A stretch of DNA of 64,000 bases. It comes from Adiantum capillus-veneris (taxonomy: Eukaryota > Streptophyta > Polypodiopsida > Polypodiales > Pteridaceae). Of this stretch, positions 24,066-34,669 are shown in pieces. Position numbers and translations under genes: made by a program. The stretch lies in contig CM043943.1 of the NCBI GenBank assembly GCA_014529385.2, positions 103,698,355-103,762,354 on the forward strand, given 5' to 3'. Under the pieces are notes generated by a model. The model was not told where the DNA came from and made no database searches. It worked only from the letters and a program-made list of their open reading frames with translations. Each line of letters starts with the position of its first letter. The first letter of the stretch is position 1.

Positions 24066-25668
24066 TTTTGGGTATGTATACTTGGGAGATGATGAAGCTT
24101 GTGAGATTGTCGGCAAAGGTACAGTTTCTGTCAAAACTGCTAACGAAAATGAATGGAAGCTTAAAGATGTTAGGCATGTTCCTTCTCTTCGCAAAAATTT
24201 GATCTCTACAGGACAATTGGACGATGAAGGTCACAACATTGCATTCGGAAACAAACGGTGGAAGATCTCAAAGGGATCTTTGGTGGTTGCCAAGGGTGAA
24301 AAAGTCGGTACACTTTACTTGTGTACCGTTAGCACGCAACCTTCAGCTTGTGCAGCAACTACAGAAGTTGACAGTGCGGTGTGGCACTACCGACTTGGGC
24401 ATATGAGTGCCAAAGGAATGCAAATCCTTCAAACAAAGAAGCTTCTACCAGGTTTGAAAGAAGTGGACTTAGAGTTCTGTGAAGATTGTGTTTATGGTAA
24501 ACAAAAAAGGGTAAAATTTCAAAAATCAGGAAATGAAAGAAAAAATAAAAAACTTGAGTTGGTTCATTCTGATGTTTGGGGTCCTGCAAGTACACTATCA
24601 CTTGGTGGCTCATTGTACTATGTAACATTCATAGACGATGAGACTAGAAAAACATGGGTTTATGTCATGAAGAATAAATCCGATGTATTTTCCATATTTC
24701 AAAGGTGGAAAGCATTTGTGGAGAATGAAACAGGTACCAAGGTTAAATGCCTCAGATCCGACAATGGAGGCGAATATTGTAGCCAAGCTTTTGAAAGCTT
24801 TTGTGCTAGCAATGGCATTCGGAGGGAAAGGACAACCCCAAGGACACCTCAACAAAATGGAATTTCGGAAAGGATGAACAGGACAATCATGGAACGAGCA
24901 CGAAGCATGCGGCTACATGCAGGCCTACCGCTTGAGCTTTGGGCGGAAGCTATAAGTACGTCTGTGTACTTAATCAATCGGTCACCCTCAACGGCATTGG
25001 ATGGGGGAGTTCCAGAAGAGGCATGGACAGGTAAACCTGTGAATTATGCATTTCTCAAAGTGTTTGGGTGTGAGGCTTTCATGCACATAGATAGAAGCCT
25101 AAGATCAAAGTTAGATGCAAAGTCCAAAAAGTGTTTCTTCATTGGCTATGGAGAAGGAGACTTTGGGTATCGCCTATGGAATCTTGAAGATGGTAAAATC
25201 TTAAGGAGTAGGGATGTAATTTTTAACGAACAAAATATGTACAAAGATTACTTGGAAAGAAAACAAACAAAAGAAACAGGTGATGAGTATATGGAGCTTG
25301 AGGACGGTGAAGACTCAAGGACTGCAAATGGTGACAATGTGCAACAACGTCAACCAAATGAGGAGCCTCAACCTATTCCCCGAAGATCTACAAGAGCAAG
25401 TAGACCTCCAGAAAGGTTTGTTCCTTCCTTCAACCATCTCTTGATCTCAGATTCTGGAGAGCCGAAATCATATGAAGAAGCTATGCAACATGAATCCAAA
25501 GAAGAATGGACGAAGAGCATGAAAGTGGAGATGGACTCACTACATCGCAACCAAACATGGGAGTTGGTTGATTTGCCTAAAGGTAAGCGGGCACTTCAAA
25601 ACAAATGGGTGTACAAGCTAAAGGAAGAAGAAGGTGGGAAGAAAAGGTCAAGTCTAAGCTTGTGGTAA
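24015..25668 (+). pseudogene. copia pol: protease tail, integrase, start of RT
   Basis: Continuous open frame. After a protease remnant (HATPHKQHF onward) come the GAG-pre-integrase zinc finger (HYRLGHMS...CEDCVYGK, H-x3-H...C-x2-C), then the integrase core with its three acidic residues (HSDVWGP, RSDNGGEY, and the Glu in NGISERMNRTIMERA), a linker, and the copia RT entrance (EEWTKSMKVEMDSL, NKWVYKLK). Near 25640 a one-base deletion shifts the frame, and the RT continues in the overlapping frame that opens at 25605. Confidence 0.9.
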
Positions 25669-26838
25669 AAGGTTTTTCTCAAAAGAAAGGTATTGACTTC
25701 AATGAAATATTTTCTCCTGTTGTAAAAATGAACTCAATTAGGCTTGTGGCTGCTCATGATCTAAATCTCGAGCAAATGGATGTAAATACGGCATTCCCTC
25801 ACGGTGACTTAGAGGAGGAAATCTACATGCTTCAACCAAAGGGGTATGAAGTAAAAGGTAAGGAGAAAATGGTTTGCAGATTAAAGAAGAGCTTGTATGG
25901 TTTAAAGCAAGCATCAAGACAATGGTACTTGAAGTTTGATCGATGGATGTTGAATCATGGATTCACAAGATGCAACTCCGATCACTGCGTCTACACGAAG
26001 AATTTGGGAGATGGGAAATTCATCATCCTAATGTTGTATGTTGATGACATGTTGATTGCAAGTGCTAACATGCTGGACATCAAAGACCTAAAAGAGGAGC
26101 TGTCCAAATCTTTTTCAATGAAAGATTTAGGTGCTGCAAAGAGGATACTTGGTATGAAAATATCAAGAGACAGGACGAAGAAGACAATAAAGCTATCTCA
26201 AGAAGATTACATCAAGAAGGTACTAGAAAGGTTTGCAATGCAAAATGCAAAACCAGTTTCTACACCTTTGGCTGGTCATTTTAAACTAACGAAGGATATG
26301 TGTCCAAAGACACAAGAGGAGATAGCCTATATGTCTAAAGTTCCATATGCTGCAGCGGTAGGTTCTCTAATGTATGCTATGGTCTGGACAAGGCCATACA
26401 TTGCACATGCAGTGGGATTTGTGAGTAGGTTCATGGACAACCCAGGTAAAGAGCATTGGCAAGCTGTGAAGTGGATACTTAGGTATCTAAAAGGGACAAC
26501 AACAAATGCTTTGTATTTTGGAGGAACTGATATTTTTCTAGAAGGGTATGATATTTTTCTAGAAGGGTATGCTGATGCAGATATGGCAGGTGACAAAGAT
26601 ACTCGAAGGAGCACTACTGGCTATGTGTTCACGGTTGGAGGCACAGTAGTAAGCTGGGCTTCAAAGCTGCAAAAAGTGGTTTCACTTTCTACCACGGAAG
26701 CAGAGTATGTAGCAATGACGGAGGCAAGCAAAGAAATTCTGTGGCTTCACAGATTCTTAGAAGAGCTTGGATTCAAGCAAGACAATTGTGTCTTGTACAG
26801 TGATAGCCAAAGCGCTATCCATCTTGCGAAGAACTGAG
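25605..26838 (+). pseudogene. copia reverse transcriptase and RNase H
   Basis: Carries the RT body (VVKGFSQKKGIDFNEIFSPV, DVNTAFPHGDL), the YVDD catalytic box (ILMLYVDDMLIA) and RNase H (SLMYAMVWTRPYIAHAVG, STTGYVFTVGG, SLSTTEAEYVAMTEA). A 21-bp in-frame tandem duplication at about 26528-26569 repeats DIFLEGY just before the first RNase H aspartate (ADADMAG). A TGA at 26836-26838 interrupts the frame, after which the usual FHSRTKHIEVRYHFIR continues to about 27018. RT itself looks intact apart from the upstream frameshift. Confidence 0.9.
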
Positions 26839-27068
26839 CCTTTCATTCAAGGACAAAGCACATTGAGGTGAGATATCACTTCATACGCACTCTTTTGGAA
26901 GAGGGACAACTAAAGCTAGGAAAGGTGCATACAAGTGAAAATCCTGCAGACATGTTTACAAAGGTGGTCAACAAGGAGAAGTTGAGCTTTTGCTCATCTT
27001 CAATCGGCATTCAAGGATAAGAAGCCAGAATGGAAAGCAGTCACAGGTTTGGTTTGGAGATCAGTCTC

Positions 27069-27080
27069 CAAGTGGGAGAT
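27069..27080 (+). promoter_or_regulatory. Polypurine tract of the copia element
   Basis: AAGTGGGAGAT immediately before the 3' LTR, the classic copia plus-strand primer. Confidence 0.9.
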
Positions 27081-27718
27081 TGTTAAGTATGGAGCCTGAT
27101 TTACCCTTGTAATTCTCTGTGGTAAAAGTGCACATTTGTAAGGCCCCCATTATGAGGAGAAGCCATCGTGCATGAAGGAAAATCACTCACCGGAAACCAA
27201 AATTTTCACGGACAAGAATCAGGGGCAACTTTAAAGGCCCGGACGGCGGAATATTCTTTTTTGCCGGAATATTATGCCCGGACGGCGGCCGGAAGGTGGT
27301 CGGAAAACAATCGGTCGGTTGGCCGGTGGCCGGTAGTCAATGGCCGATGGCCGGTGGTCGGAAGTCAATGGCCGGTGGCCGAATTCAAAAGCGGACTTGT
27401 CTTCTCAAGGGCGGCCACACATGGGCGGATTGGAGGGTCCGATTTGGACTTATTCGCACAAGGGCGGCTACACATGGCTGTCTCTCATAAGAGAGGGCAG
27501 CCCTTTTGGCCTATAAAAGGAGGCCATTTCTACACACATTTGATAGTGTGAAGTTGATGCAACAAGGTGAGTGTGAGGTGGTGAGAGTGAAGCAAGGCGG
27601 GAGCTCCATTAAGGGTATAATCCCTTTGTAAACTACTTCTTGTTTTGAAGTACTAAAGCCATTGAGTGGCTGCTTTCCCGTGGACGTAGCCCACATTGGG
27701 TGAACCACGTATATCGTG

Positions 27719-27765
<47 letters not shown>

Positions 27766-27849
27766 CTATAATCTCGTGTATATAAATCTGTCTCTCTCCA
27801 TTAAGTAATCTACTCAATTATCTATTTAGCTACGTCTTATTTCCTAACA
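27081..27849 (+). repeat. 3' LTR of the nested copia element
   Basis: Matches the 5' LTR. Main differences are a (CT)n of about 20 units at 27722-27761 against about 8 at the equivalent place, and a ~30-bp patch near 27237-27270. TATAAAA at 27512-27518. Confidence 0.95.
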
Positions 27850-28965
27850 GGATTTGGGATGTAGGGTTTTAGAAGACTGATATGGAATACATTATGGACC
27901 TTGAGGTGCTAAGGAAATTTTAATTTGTAAGCTTGATCACTGATTACTTTAATCACTTCATAAGGTCCACAATATCTGGGGCTTAGTTTTTTGTATTTTC
28001 CCAAGGATAGAGTGCTTCTTTTCGGCCGTACCCTTAGGAATACTTTATCCCCTTGTTTAAAAACCCGATCGGATCGTTTTTGATCAGCATACTGTTTCTG
28101 GCGGTCCTTTGCTTCCTGAATGTCTTGTCTTATGGCTTTGGTCTGGGCATTCATCTCCTCCAACATTTGCTTTGAAGCTTCTACTCTTGTAGTAGGGTCA
28201 GAAAAGTTTAGGGGTGATATACATTCATGCCCATAAAGAGCATTAAATGGTGACATCCCAATGCTTTTATGAAAGGAAGAGTTATAGGCGAATTCCACCA
28301 GAGGAAGAAATTGGATCCATTTTCGGGGTTCTCTACCACAATAGGCTCTAAGGATTTCTTCTATAACTTGATTCACTCTTTCTGTCTGGCCGTCTATCTG
28401 AGGGTGATAGGATGTACTGAAACATAGCTGAGTTCCTAAGGATTCAAATAAAGCTTTCCAGAATTTTGAAGTGAATTTTGCATCTCTATCACTGACTATT
28501 CTCTTCGGAATCCCGTGTAATCTGAAGATCTCGCTGATAAAGAGACGGCTTATGTATGATGCAGTGTAAGTTGTTTTTACAGCCATCAAATGGGAGACCT
28601 TAGTCAGCATATCCACTACCACCATAATGGAGTCGTAACCCCCTTGAACAATGGTAAGGCCTGTTGCAAAGTCCATGCTAATGAGTTTCCACTTCATTTG
28701 AGGAATGTCCAGAGGTTGAAGTTTTTATGGCATCATTACTCGTTCAGCCTTAATCCTTTGACAGGAAAGACATTGTCTAATGTAGCGAAGTATATCTCCT
28801 TTCATCCCTGGCCAGAAATAGCTTTTCCTTATGGAACTAAGGGTCTTTGCATAGCCAGGATGGCCGGCAACTGGAGCGTTGTCTCCTTCATAAAGGATTA
28901 ACTCCTTTAATGTTGGATTTTTAGGAATTTAAAGATGATACTTATAATAGAGAAGCCCATACTCA
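27850..28965 (-). pseudogene. Ty3-1 integrase
   Basis: The minus strand encodes the end of the HHCC zinc finger (CLSCQRIKAERV, about 28790-28730), then after a TAA the DDE core: MDFATGL, IVSDRDAKFTSKFWKALF and the Glu in QTERVNQVIEEILR. The C-terminal GPY/F-like segment follows (KLSPRYCGPYEVI, then KVHNVFHISLLKPY). The long open stretch is 27909-28697. A TAG at 27909-27911 precedes the HLKVHNVFH segment, which runs into the copia insertion at 27850. Family role: insertion of the cDNA into the genome, with the chromodomain steering target choice. Confidence 0.88.
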
Positions 28966-30842
28966 AGTGAATAATCCTTGATTCTGTCTTTCTCTTTCTC
29001 TTTTAGGTCTTGTTGATTGATAAGCTGTAGAAGTTCTTGATAATACTTGTCTTCCAGGGAAGCTTCCTTAACCTTGTTTAGAATTGGATTGTCCACTGTG
29101 GAAATAGCCCCAAGAAAGACCTTTCGACTAAGAGCGTCAGCAACCACATTTTCTTTCCCTGGTTTATATTTTATGTCAAATTCATATTCCTATAAGAGTT
29201 CTATCCATCTTCTCTGCCTCATATTGAGTGTTTCTTGTGAGAAAATCCATTTTAAACTCTAATGATCGGTGATTAACTGGAACTTTCCTCTTAGAAGATA
29301 GTGCCTCCAGAGTTTTAGAGCATGGATGACAGCTAGGAGTTCCAGTTCATGAGTTGGATAATTCAGCTCGTGGATTCTTAATTTTTGCGAAGTAAAGGCG
29401 ACTGGTCTGCCTTCTTGATTTAAAACTCCTCCTATAGCAAGACCGTTGGCATCTGTTACTACTTCAAACTCTTGAGTGAAATCGAGAAGTTTCAGTCCAG
29501 GGGCTGATGTGAAATTTTGTTTTAGTTTGAGGAAACAATCCTCCTGTTCTTTTCCCCATGTAAGTTTGGCTGTCTTTTTAAGTAGCTGCGTCAAGGGTGT
29601 GGCGATAAGTGCATAATCTTTGACGAAGATTCTATACCATCCTGTAATGCCCAAAAATCCTCGAATCTCACTGACCATTTTGGGTTGTGGCCAGTCTATT
29701 ATATCTTTAATCTTTGCGGGGTCTACTGAAATTCCTTCAGGGTTTATTATAAAACCAAGATAACTAGCTTCTGGCGTGAAAAACACACATTTACTCATCT
29801 TGGCATATAACTGATGTTGGCGTAGAAGATGAAGTACTTTACGTACATGGCCTTCATGCTCTTTTTCATCCTTGGAATATACCAGGATATCGTCGAAAAA
29901 CACCAACACAAAATCATCTAGATATTCTCTAAATATATCTTGCATGAGACGATTAAAAGTAGCTGGAGCATTCGTAAGACCAAAAGGCATCACGATGAAC
30001 TCATAATGCCCATACCGGGTGTTGAAACCAATTTTGTAAATATCTGCCTCCTTAATCCGGATTTGATGGTAACCTGATCTGAGATCAATTTTTGTGAATA
30101 CTTTGGCTCCATGTAATCTATCAAGAAATTCATCAATGCGAGAAATAGGGTACTTATTCTTTACTGATACCTGGTTAAGCCCCCTATAATCGATGCAGAG
30201 ACGTAAATATCCATTCTTCTTCTTTTGGAATAAAACAGGCCCTCCCCAAGGTGAAATGCTTGGTCTTATGAATCCATGTTCAATAAACTGATGAAGCTGT
30301 TTTTTTAATTCAATAGCTTCAGGGAGGGACATTTTGTAGGGTCTTTTTGAAATTGGTTCACTACCTAGAAAGGTTTCTATTTCGTGGTCTATATCCCTTG
30401 GAGGAGGTAAATTTGAGAGATCTTTCGAAAATATATCTGAGAATTCTTTAAGCCATTCTGGAGTTGTGTCATCCCTTGAATCATCTGCCTTATTAAGTTT
30501 TACTACAAAGATTTGTTGCCCCTTACGTAACCCCTTCAAAAATCGACTAGCCTTGACTAAATGAGCCTTAGGTTTTTCATTTAATCCTTGTACTAATGTT
30601 TCTTCACCTAAGTGATTTTTGAAGGTTAAGTTCCCTTGAGCATAGTGATTTTGGGCTTGATTTTTGATTAACCAATCCATTCCTAGAATACCATCATAGA
30701 TTCCTACTTGTAGAGTCTGAAAGTAGGATGAAGTCAGGGTTCCCCCTAGTTCAAACTCAACTTCCCCAGCTGTAAATTGAGATAGAACCTCTTTCCCATT
30801 TTCTAATTCTACCACTAATTTCTTGGTGGGATATTGGTTCAA
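28929..30842 (-). pseudogene. Ty3-1 protease end, reverse transcriptase and RNase H
   Basis: A 527-codon open stretch (30842-29259) begins inside the protease ([13 protein letters not shown]) and continues through RT ([46 protein letters not shown], catalytic FFDDILVYS) into RNase H ([34 protein letters not shown]). A TAG at 29259-29261 replaces the glutamine of the invariant DHQSLK, and a second TAG at 29190-29192 replaces the glutamine expected in LLQEYEF. The frame then resumes with KPGKENVVADALSRK and the linker to integrase. The catalytic box is F-F-D-D rather than the usual F-[IL]-D-D. Confidence 0.92.
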
Positions 30843-31889
30843 TTTAATTTTCCTTAAACATTTAGGGGAGAGAAAAGAGTGTGTGCTGCCACAATCTATA
30901 AGTAGTTCAAAGTTTTCACCTTCTCTGTTTGCAGTGGTTTGGATGACAGCATACTGTTTCCGAGCTCCATGGTTATCAATGGCGGCAAAAAGAGTAGCTC
31001 TTTCATCTTCCTCATCCAGTAAGGTAGGCTCTCCTACTGCAGCATAAGCTCTGGCTCCTCTACCTCTTCCTCTGCCTCGTCCTCTATTGCCTCTACCTCT
31101 TTGATTATTTCCTTGTCCTATCTGAGTCTAAGGAGTGGTTCTGGTAGCAACTCGGGGATTTTTCCCCTCAGGACATTGACTCCTGTAGTGTCCCATTCTA
31201 TTGCATCCATAGCATCTAATGTTTGGAAAGGTCTGCTCTATAGTGGCTGCAGCTGACACTGCCCTTCGTTGATTTCCTTGGTTATAATTTCCCCTTGCTC
31301 TTCCTCTAAAGTTATTGTAGTTGTAATAGCTCCTTGCAGGGGGTTTTCCTTCAACTGCAAGTGTTTTAGCTTTTAGAAGAGCATCTTGAATAGATATGGG
31401 TCTCATAGCTTCCAAACGGTTACTTAAAGGTTTTTTGAGACCCTGACAGAAACGAGCAATCTATTGTTCCATAGTCATTGGTAGGACGTGACATCGTAAA
31501 GACACATATTTGGTGCAGTACTCTTCCAAAGTAAGCCCTAACTATTTGAGGGCGAAGAATTCATTCATTTTGATAGCTTGGTGAGCTGGAGGAAGATATC
31601 TTTCCTTCACTACCTGCTTCATTCTTTCCCAGGAGGGACTAATGGAAGGGTTATCTCTACAGTATTGTTTCCACCAGAGTTTGGCATCTCCGGTGAGTCG
31701 AAACATTTCTAACATTGCTTGATTTTCTGAAGCAGTTCTTGCTGCCAAGAAATAATCATCCATGGCATCGAGCCATGCTTCGGCATCACGTTCTAAGTTG
31801 GTTCCTTCTCCCTTGAAAATTGGGAGTTGAACTTATTTTAACAGTAATTTCTTTTCCTGGGTGGGAGTATAGAGACTTTTTGCATTTCC
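30843..31889 (-). pseudogene. Ty3-1 gag and protease N-terminal half
   Basis: One frame with four stops. From high to low coordinate: an N-terminal stretch (GNAKSLYTPTQEKKLL) with no ATG, a TAA, then the Gag core (KGEGTNLERDAEAW, MFRLTGDAKLWWKQYC), TAG at 31542-31544, TAG at 31461-31463, a zinc knuckle CYGCNRMGHYRSQC (C-x2-C-x4-H-x4-C) near 31200, TAG at 31128-31130, an Arg-Gly-rich stretch ([12 protein letters not shown]), and the protease active site [13 protein letters not shown], with Cys in place of Ser/Thr. Gag lacks an in-frame start codon. It is in frame with a CAG acceptor at 31890, which would join it to the LTR exon. Confidence 0.85.
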
Positions 31890-31895
31890 CTGGGT
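31889..31895 (-). promoter_or_regulatory. Candidate 3' splice site for Ty3-1 gag
   Basis: The minus strand reads TTACAAACCCAG|GGAAATGCA, with the cut after 31890. The first downstream codon (GGA) is in phase with Gag, and the LTR exon at 33865-34026 ends after a complete codon, so splicing would fuse the two without a frame change. The upstream pyrimidine tract is modest. Prediction only. Confidence 0.4.
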
Positions 31896-32073
31896 TTGTA
31901 ATTAATGAAAATGCTTTAGTGATTACACTACTTTTGTTTTGTCATGCAAGTTCTCTAATCTATATACTTTTAAAACAGTGAAAACAGAAATCTGACAATC
32001 ATTATCACCATCTCAATTAAACTACACAAGAATTTCATAAAACCATGGTATATACAAAGGTTGTTACAACACT

Positions 32074-32161
32074 GACTCATACTATGTACAAGAGGGACTC
32101 ATACTATATACAAGATGGACTCATACTATATACAAGATGGACCCATGCTATATACAATGTG
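32074..32161. repeat. 22-bp minisatellite, four copies
   Basis: GACTCATACTATATACAAGATG-like units repeat four times with few changes, just downstream (minus strand) of the extra ORF of Ty3-1 and inside the predicted intron. Confidence 0.9.
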
Positions 32162-32168
32162 TGATTCC

Positions 32169-32678
32169 CTAAATCAACATTCTCTTCACCACTTGTGGGT
32201 TTGACAGGGGATCAAAAAATATGACATCCTTTGGTCCCCTAAACTTTGGGCCTACCCTCATGGGCCTGATCCTACTTGGGTATATTATTGTGGCTACCTG
32301 ATCATATACCCATTGATTTTGTGACACTTCTACCCCATCTATAATAATGGTCTCATCTGGATCTTCAATCCCACTGAAAAAGAAAACTTCGATGGTCCGA
32401 GGTGTTTCTGCCCATTTGAGTCTTTTCAGATTGAGTGTCAATCCTTCTAACTGTCCCGCATCAATCAGGAAAATTCCGCCAAACTGTGACCAGCTGATTT
32501 CCCATGTAGGAGGAGGGGAAAACATTAAATCTAACAATTGCATGATGCTCTTGCAAAGTACAAAGTTATTGGAGCTGCAAGCAGCCTCGAACATGATGTT
32601 GAAAATCATAAACTTTTGGTAAGCTTGGCGGATATTTTCCTGTGTTGATAGGGAAATTCTCATTTCACAATATACCAT
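32169..32678 (-). CDS. Extra 169-residue ORF between primer site and gag of Ty3-1
   Basis: An uninterrupted frame from ATG at 32676-32678 to its stop at 32169, while the neighbouring gag has several nonsense codons. The protein is mixed alpha/beta in appearance, with no signal peptide and no zinc finger. It contains QENIRQAYQKFMIF, a Pro-rich FSPPPTWEISWSQFGG, IEVFFFSGIEDPDETI and a basic RIRPMRVGPKFRGPKD near the end. I recognise no family. It sits 70 bp after the primer site, where standard chromoviruses have only leader, and wholly inside the predicted gag intron, so unspliced RNA could express it while spliced RNA makes Gag. It could be an accessory protein or captured host sequence. Confidence 0.55.
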   Translation of the reverse strand: MVYCEMRISLSTQENIRQAYQKFMIFNIMFEAACSSNNFVLCKSIMQLLDLMFSPPPTWEISWSQFGGIFLIDAGQLEGLTLNLKRLKWAETPRTIEVFFFSGIEDPDETIIIDGVEVSQNQWVYDQVATIIYPSRIRPMRVGPKFRGPKDVIFFDPLSNPQVVKRMLI

Positions 32679-32746
32679 AATTAGAAATGCAATACAACTT
32701 GTGCCTATTTTTTAACTTTTATCCTCCTAAGGTTAGGACTTTATTA

Positions 32747-32764
32747 AACCATGCTCTGATACCA
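32747..32764 (-). promoter_or_regulatory. Primer binding site (tRNA-iMet) of Ty3-1
   Basis: The minus strand reads TGGTATCAGAGCATGGTT two bases inside the right LTR, the usual chromovirus primer site. It fixes the right LTR as the 5' LTR. Confidence 0.95.
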
Positions 32765-33864
32765 CTTGTAAGGTCCCCAATCCCGTCGACACCATAAACG
32801 GGATGGTACTATTGACAGGTCTCTAGGCCTATTAAAGTCAGAGTCTTTAAACAAGAAAAATTCCAGGGAATTCACCCTTACCATTGACAATGGTTTAGGT
32901 TTATAGCCCTAGAAGAGACCTAGTCCTGTCTCGTAGTGGAAACGGGACCATAGAAAAAAATACGGCCCTATATCTTCATCCTTCAGATTAAGGTTTCCTT
33001 AGCCAACTCTTTTTCCCCCCAAACATATGTGAGGGCACAGCCATTGGTGCATTCCTCTTCCAAGTGAAGAAGTTTCTAAACATTTTAGTACACAAGAATG
33101 GATAGTTACCTGACAAAATCAAGTCCACCCATCCATGATTGACAACCTTAGTCAATCCCCACTTACCACCCCGCACTCACACATGATTTCTGTGTTGTTT
33201 AATTACTACCACATTCTTTTCACAATTAAAACAATGATTCCTTTTCTTTCACAACTGCATTTCATTAAGACAACCTTTGAAGACATTCTTTCAGTAGACA
33301 AACATCTTTAGACTTAAGACAAGGTACTGTCATTCTGAAGTATCTCTGACCAGTACTGGCTTGTCTCAAGACCACCTATACAGGGGTGAAAAACGGCACC
33401 CATTCTTTATTTATAAAAACCGGGGTGGAAAAAAAAACCATCACCCAAAGTCCAGGCGCCCATACGCCAAAACCAGTTGCTCATACAATCGGGCGGTTCC
33501 TCTAGGATAAACTTGAAAGTACTATCCACAAACATAAACAAGCACGGGATAAGGACTCCACACGTGCTTAGGAAACCGACTCTTTTATGATGGTATCTCC
33601 ATCATTACTCATTATGTAGAGTAAAATATTTCCAAGGAATTAGAGGTGTCTTGAAACCAGTTGTCTTAAGGATGGTCAAACATTTCTTTCCTAGGTCAAT
33701 CAGTCATAACCCAATCATTTCTTTCCTATTTAAAATCATTGCTCGTTGGTTTCGTGAAAGTTACCTTCCATTTACAGCCAGTTTATCCTTCCTAACCTTA
33801 TGTATGCAATGTTAACTTAAAAATGAACTTTAAAAGATTTTAAGTGAACAAAATAGAAATCCAC

Positions 33865-34026
33865 ATGGGACTGCTCGTCCATGTGCTGTGGGGCGGGTGC
33901 CCGTAGACTCTCTTCTATTGGCCTATGGCTAGGCCCAGCCTCATGGTCATTAGTGGCTTTGTTTCACTTGTTGCTAACATCCTCTTCCTCAGTAAGAGGA
34001 TTTTCCCTAGTCCTCTTTGGAGCCAT
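33865..34026 (-). CDS. Conserved 54-codon LTR exon (5' LTR copy of Ty3-1), with one stop
   Basis: ATG at 34024-34026; the protein begins MAPKRTRENP and keeps the EAGPS...EES and APAPQHMDEQSH segments. Codon 21 is TGA where the 3' LTR copy has CGA, so this copy is disabled by a C-to-T change at a CpG. The frame ends at CAT|GTGGAT after 54 codons. In this LTR the exon lies on the transcript upstream of gag, about 2.0 kb from the candidate acceptor at 31890. Confidence 0.55.
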
Positions 34027-34669
34027 GTCGGTAGCCTTATAAAAAGACTTAATCCATTAGAAGTTTAATTGAATAATCTTCTTTTTCCTTGTTTATCCAA
34101 AACTAAAGATTTTTGGAGTAAGTAGGTATCTTTAATAGTCAATTTGATGAGATATTCCTCCGATAACTTATTTATGCTATAAGTAATTTGCCATAATTAT
34201 CGTTTAATTTGGGAAGCCCTTTTTCTAGGTTTCTCCTTAGTCTATTTTTCATTTTAACCTTAGTAACTTATAAATTTCTATGGCTAATGGATTACTCTCC
34301 CTAAATTGTAATTGAATATGTTCTATCTTTAGGAATTTTCATAAATTTGATTTATAACCTTTCCCTGCTTTACTTATGGTCTAAATCAGGTAAGATTTTA
34401 CTGATAGTAACTTGTTATACCATCCATTTATGCCGAGGTAATTTTCCCACCCTTCAATAGTGATTTTGGACCTCAGGTATTTATTTTGTAATTATATAAA
34501 TTCATTTACTAATTTTCCTTGTCTATTTTATATGCAAAATCGGTTATGTTTATTGAAGATAAATACCTAAACTATTTATCTGATGTTGGGATATTTATCA
34601 TGGATCCCCAAGGTGTGTTCTACCTCTGATATTTATATCAAAGGTTTTTGGATTAATTTACTATATTCC

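Larger units (their letters stand above)
22512..27849 (+). mobile_element. Ty1/copia retrotransposon nested in Ty3-1 (TSD GGATT)
   Basis: LTRs of 758 bp (22512-23269) and 769 bp (27081-27849), both TGTTAAG...CCTAACA, flanked by GGATT at 22507-22511 and 27850-27854. The primer site is tRNA-iMet type. Gene order is gag, integrase, RT, RNase H, as in copia elements. I count about eight substitutions between LTRs apart from a CT-length change and one rearranged ~30-bp patch, so insertion was recent compared with the host Ty3-1. It is defective: the zinc knuckle and most of the protease are deleted, there is a frameshift in the RT entrance, and a stop in RNase H. Confidence 0.95.
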
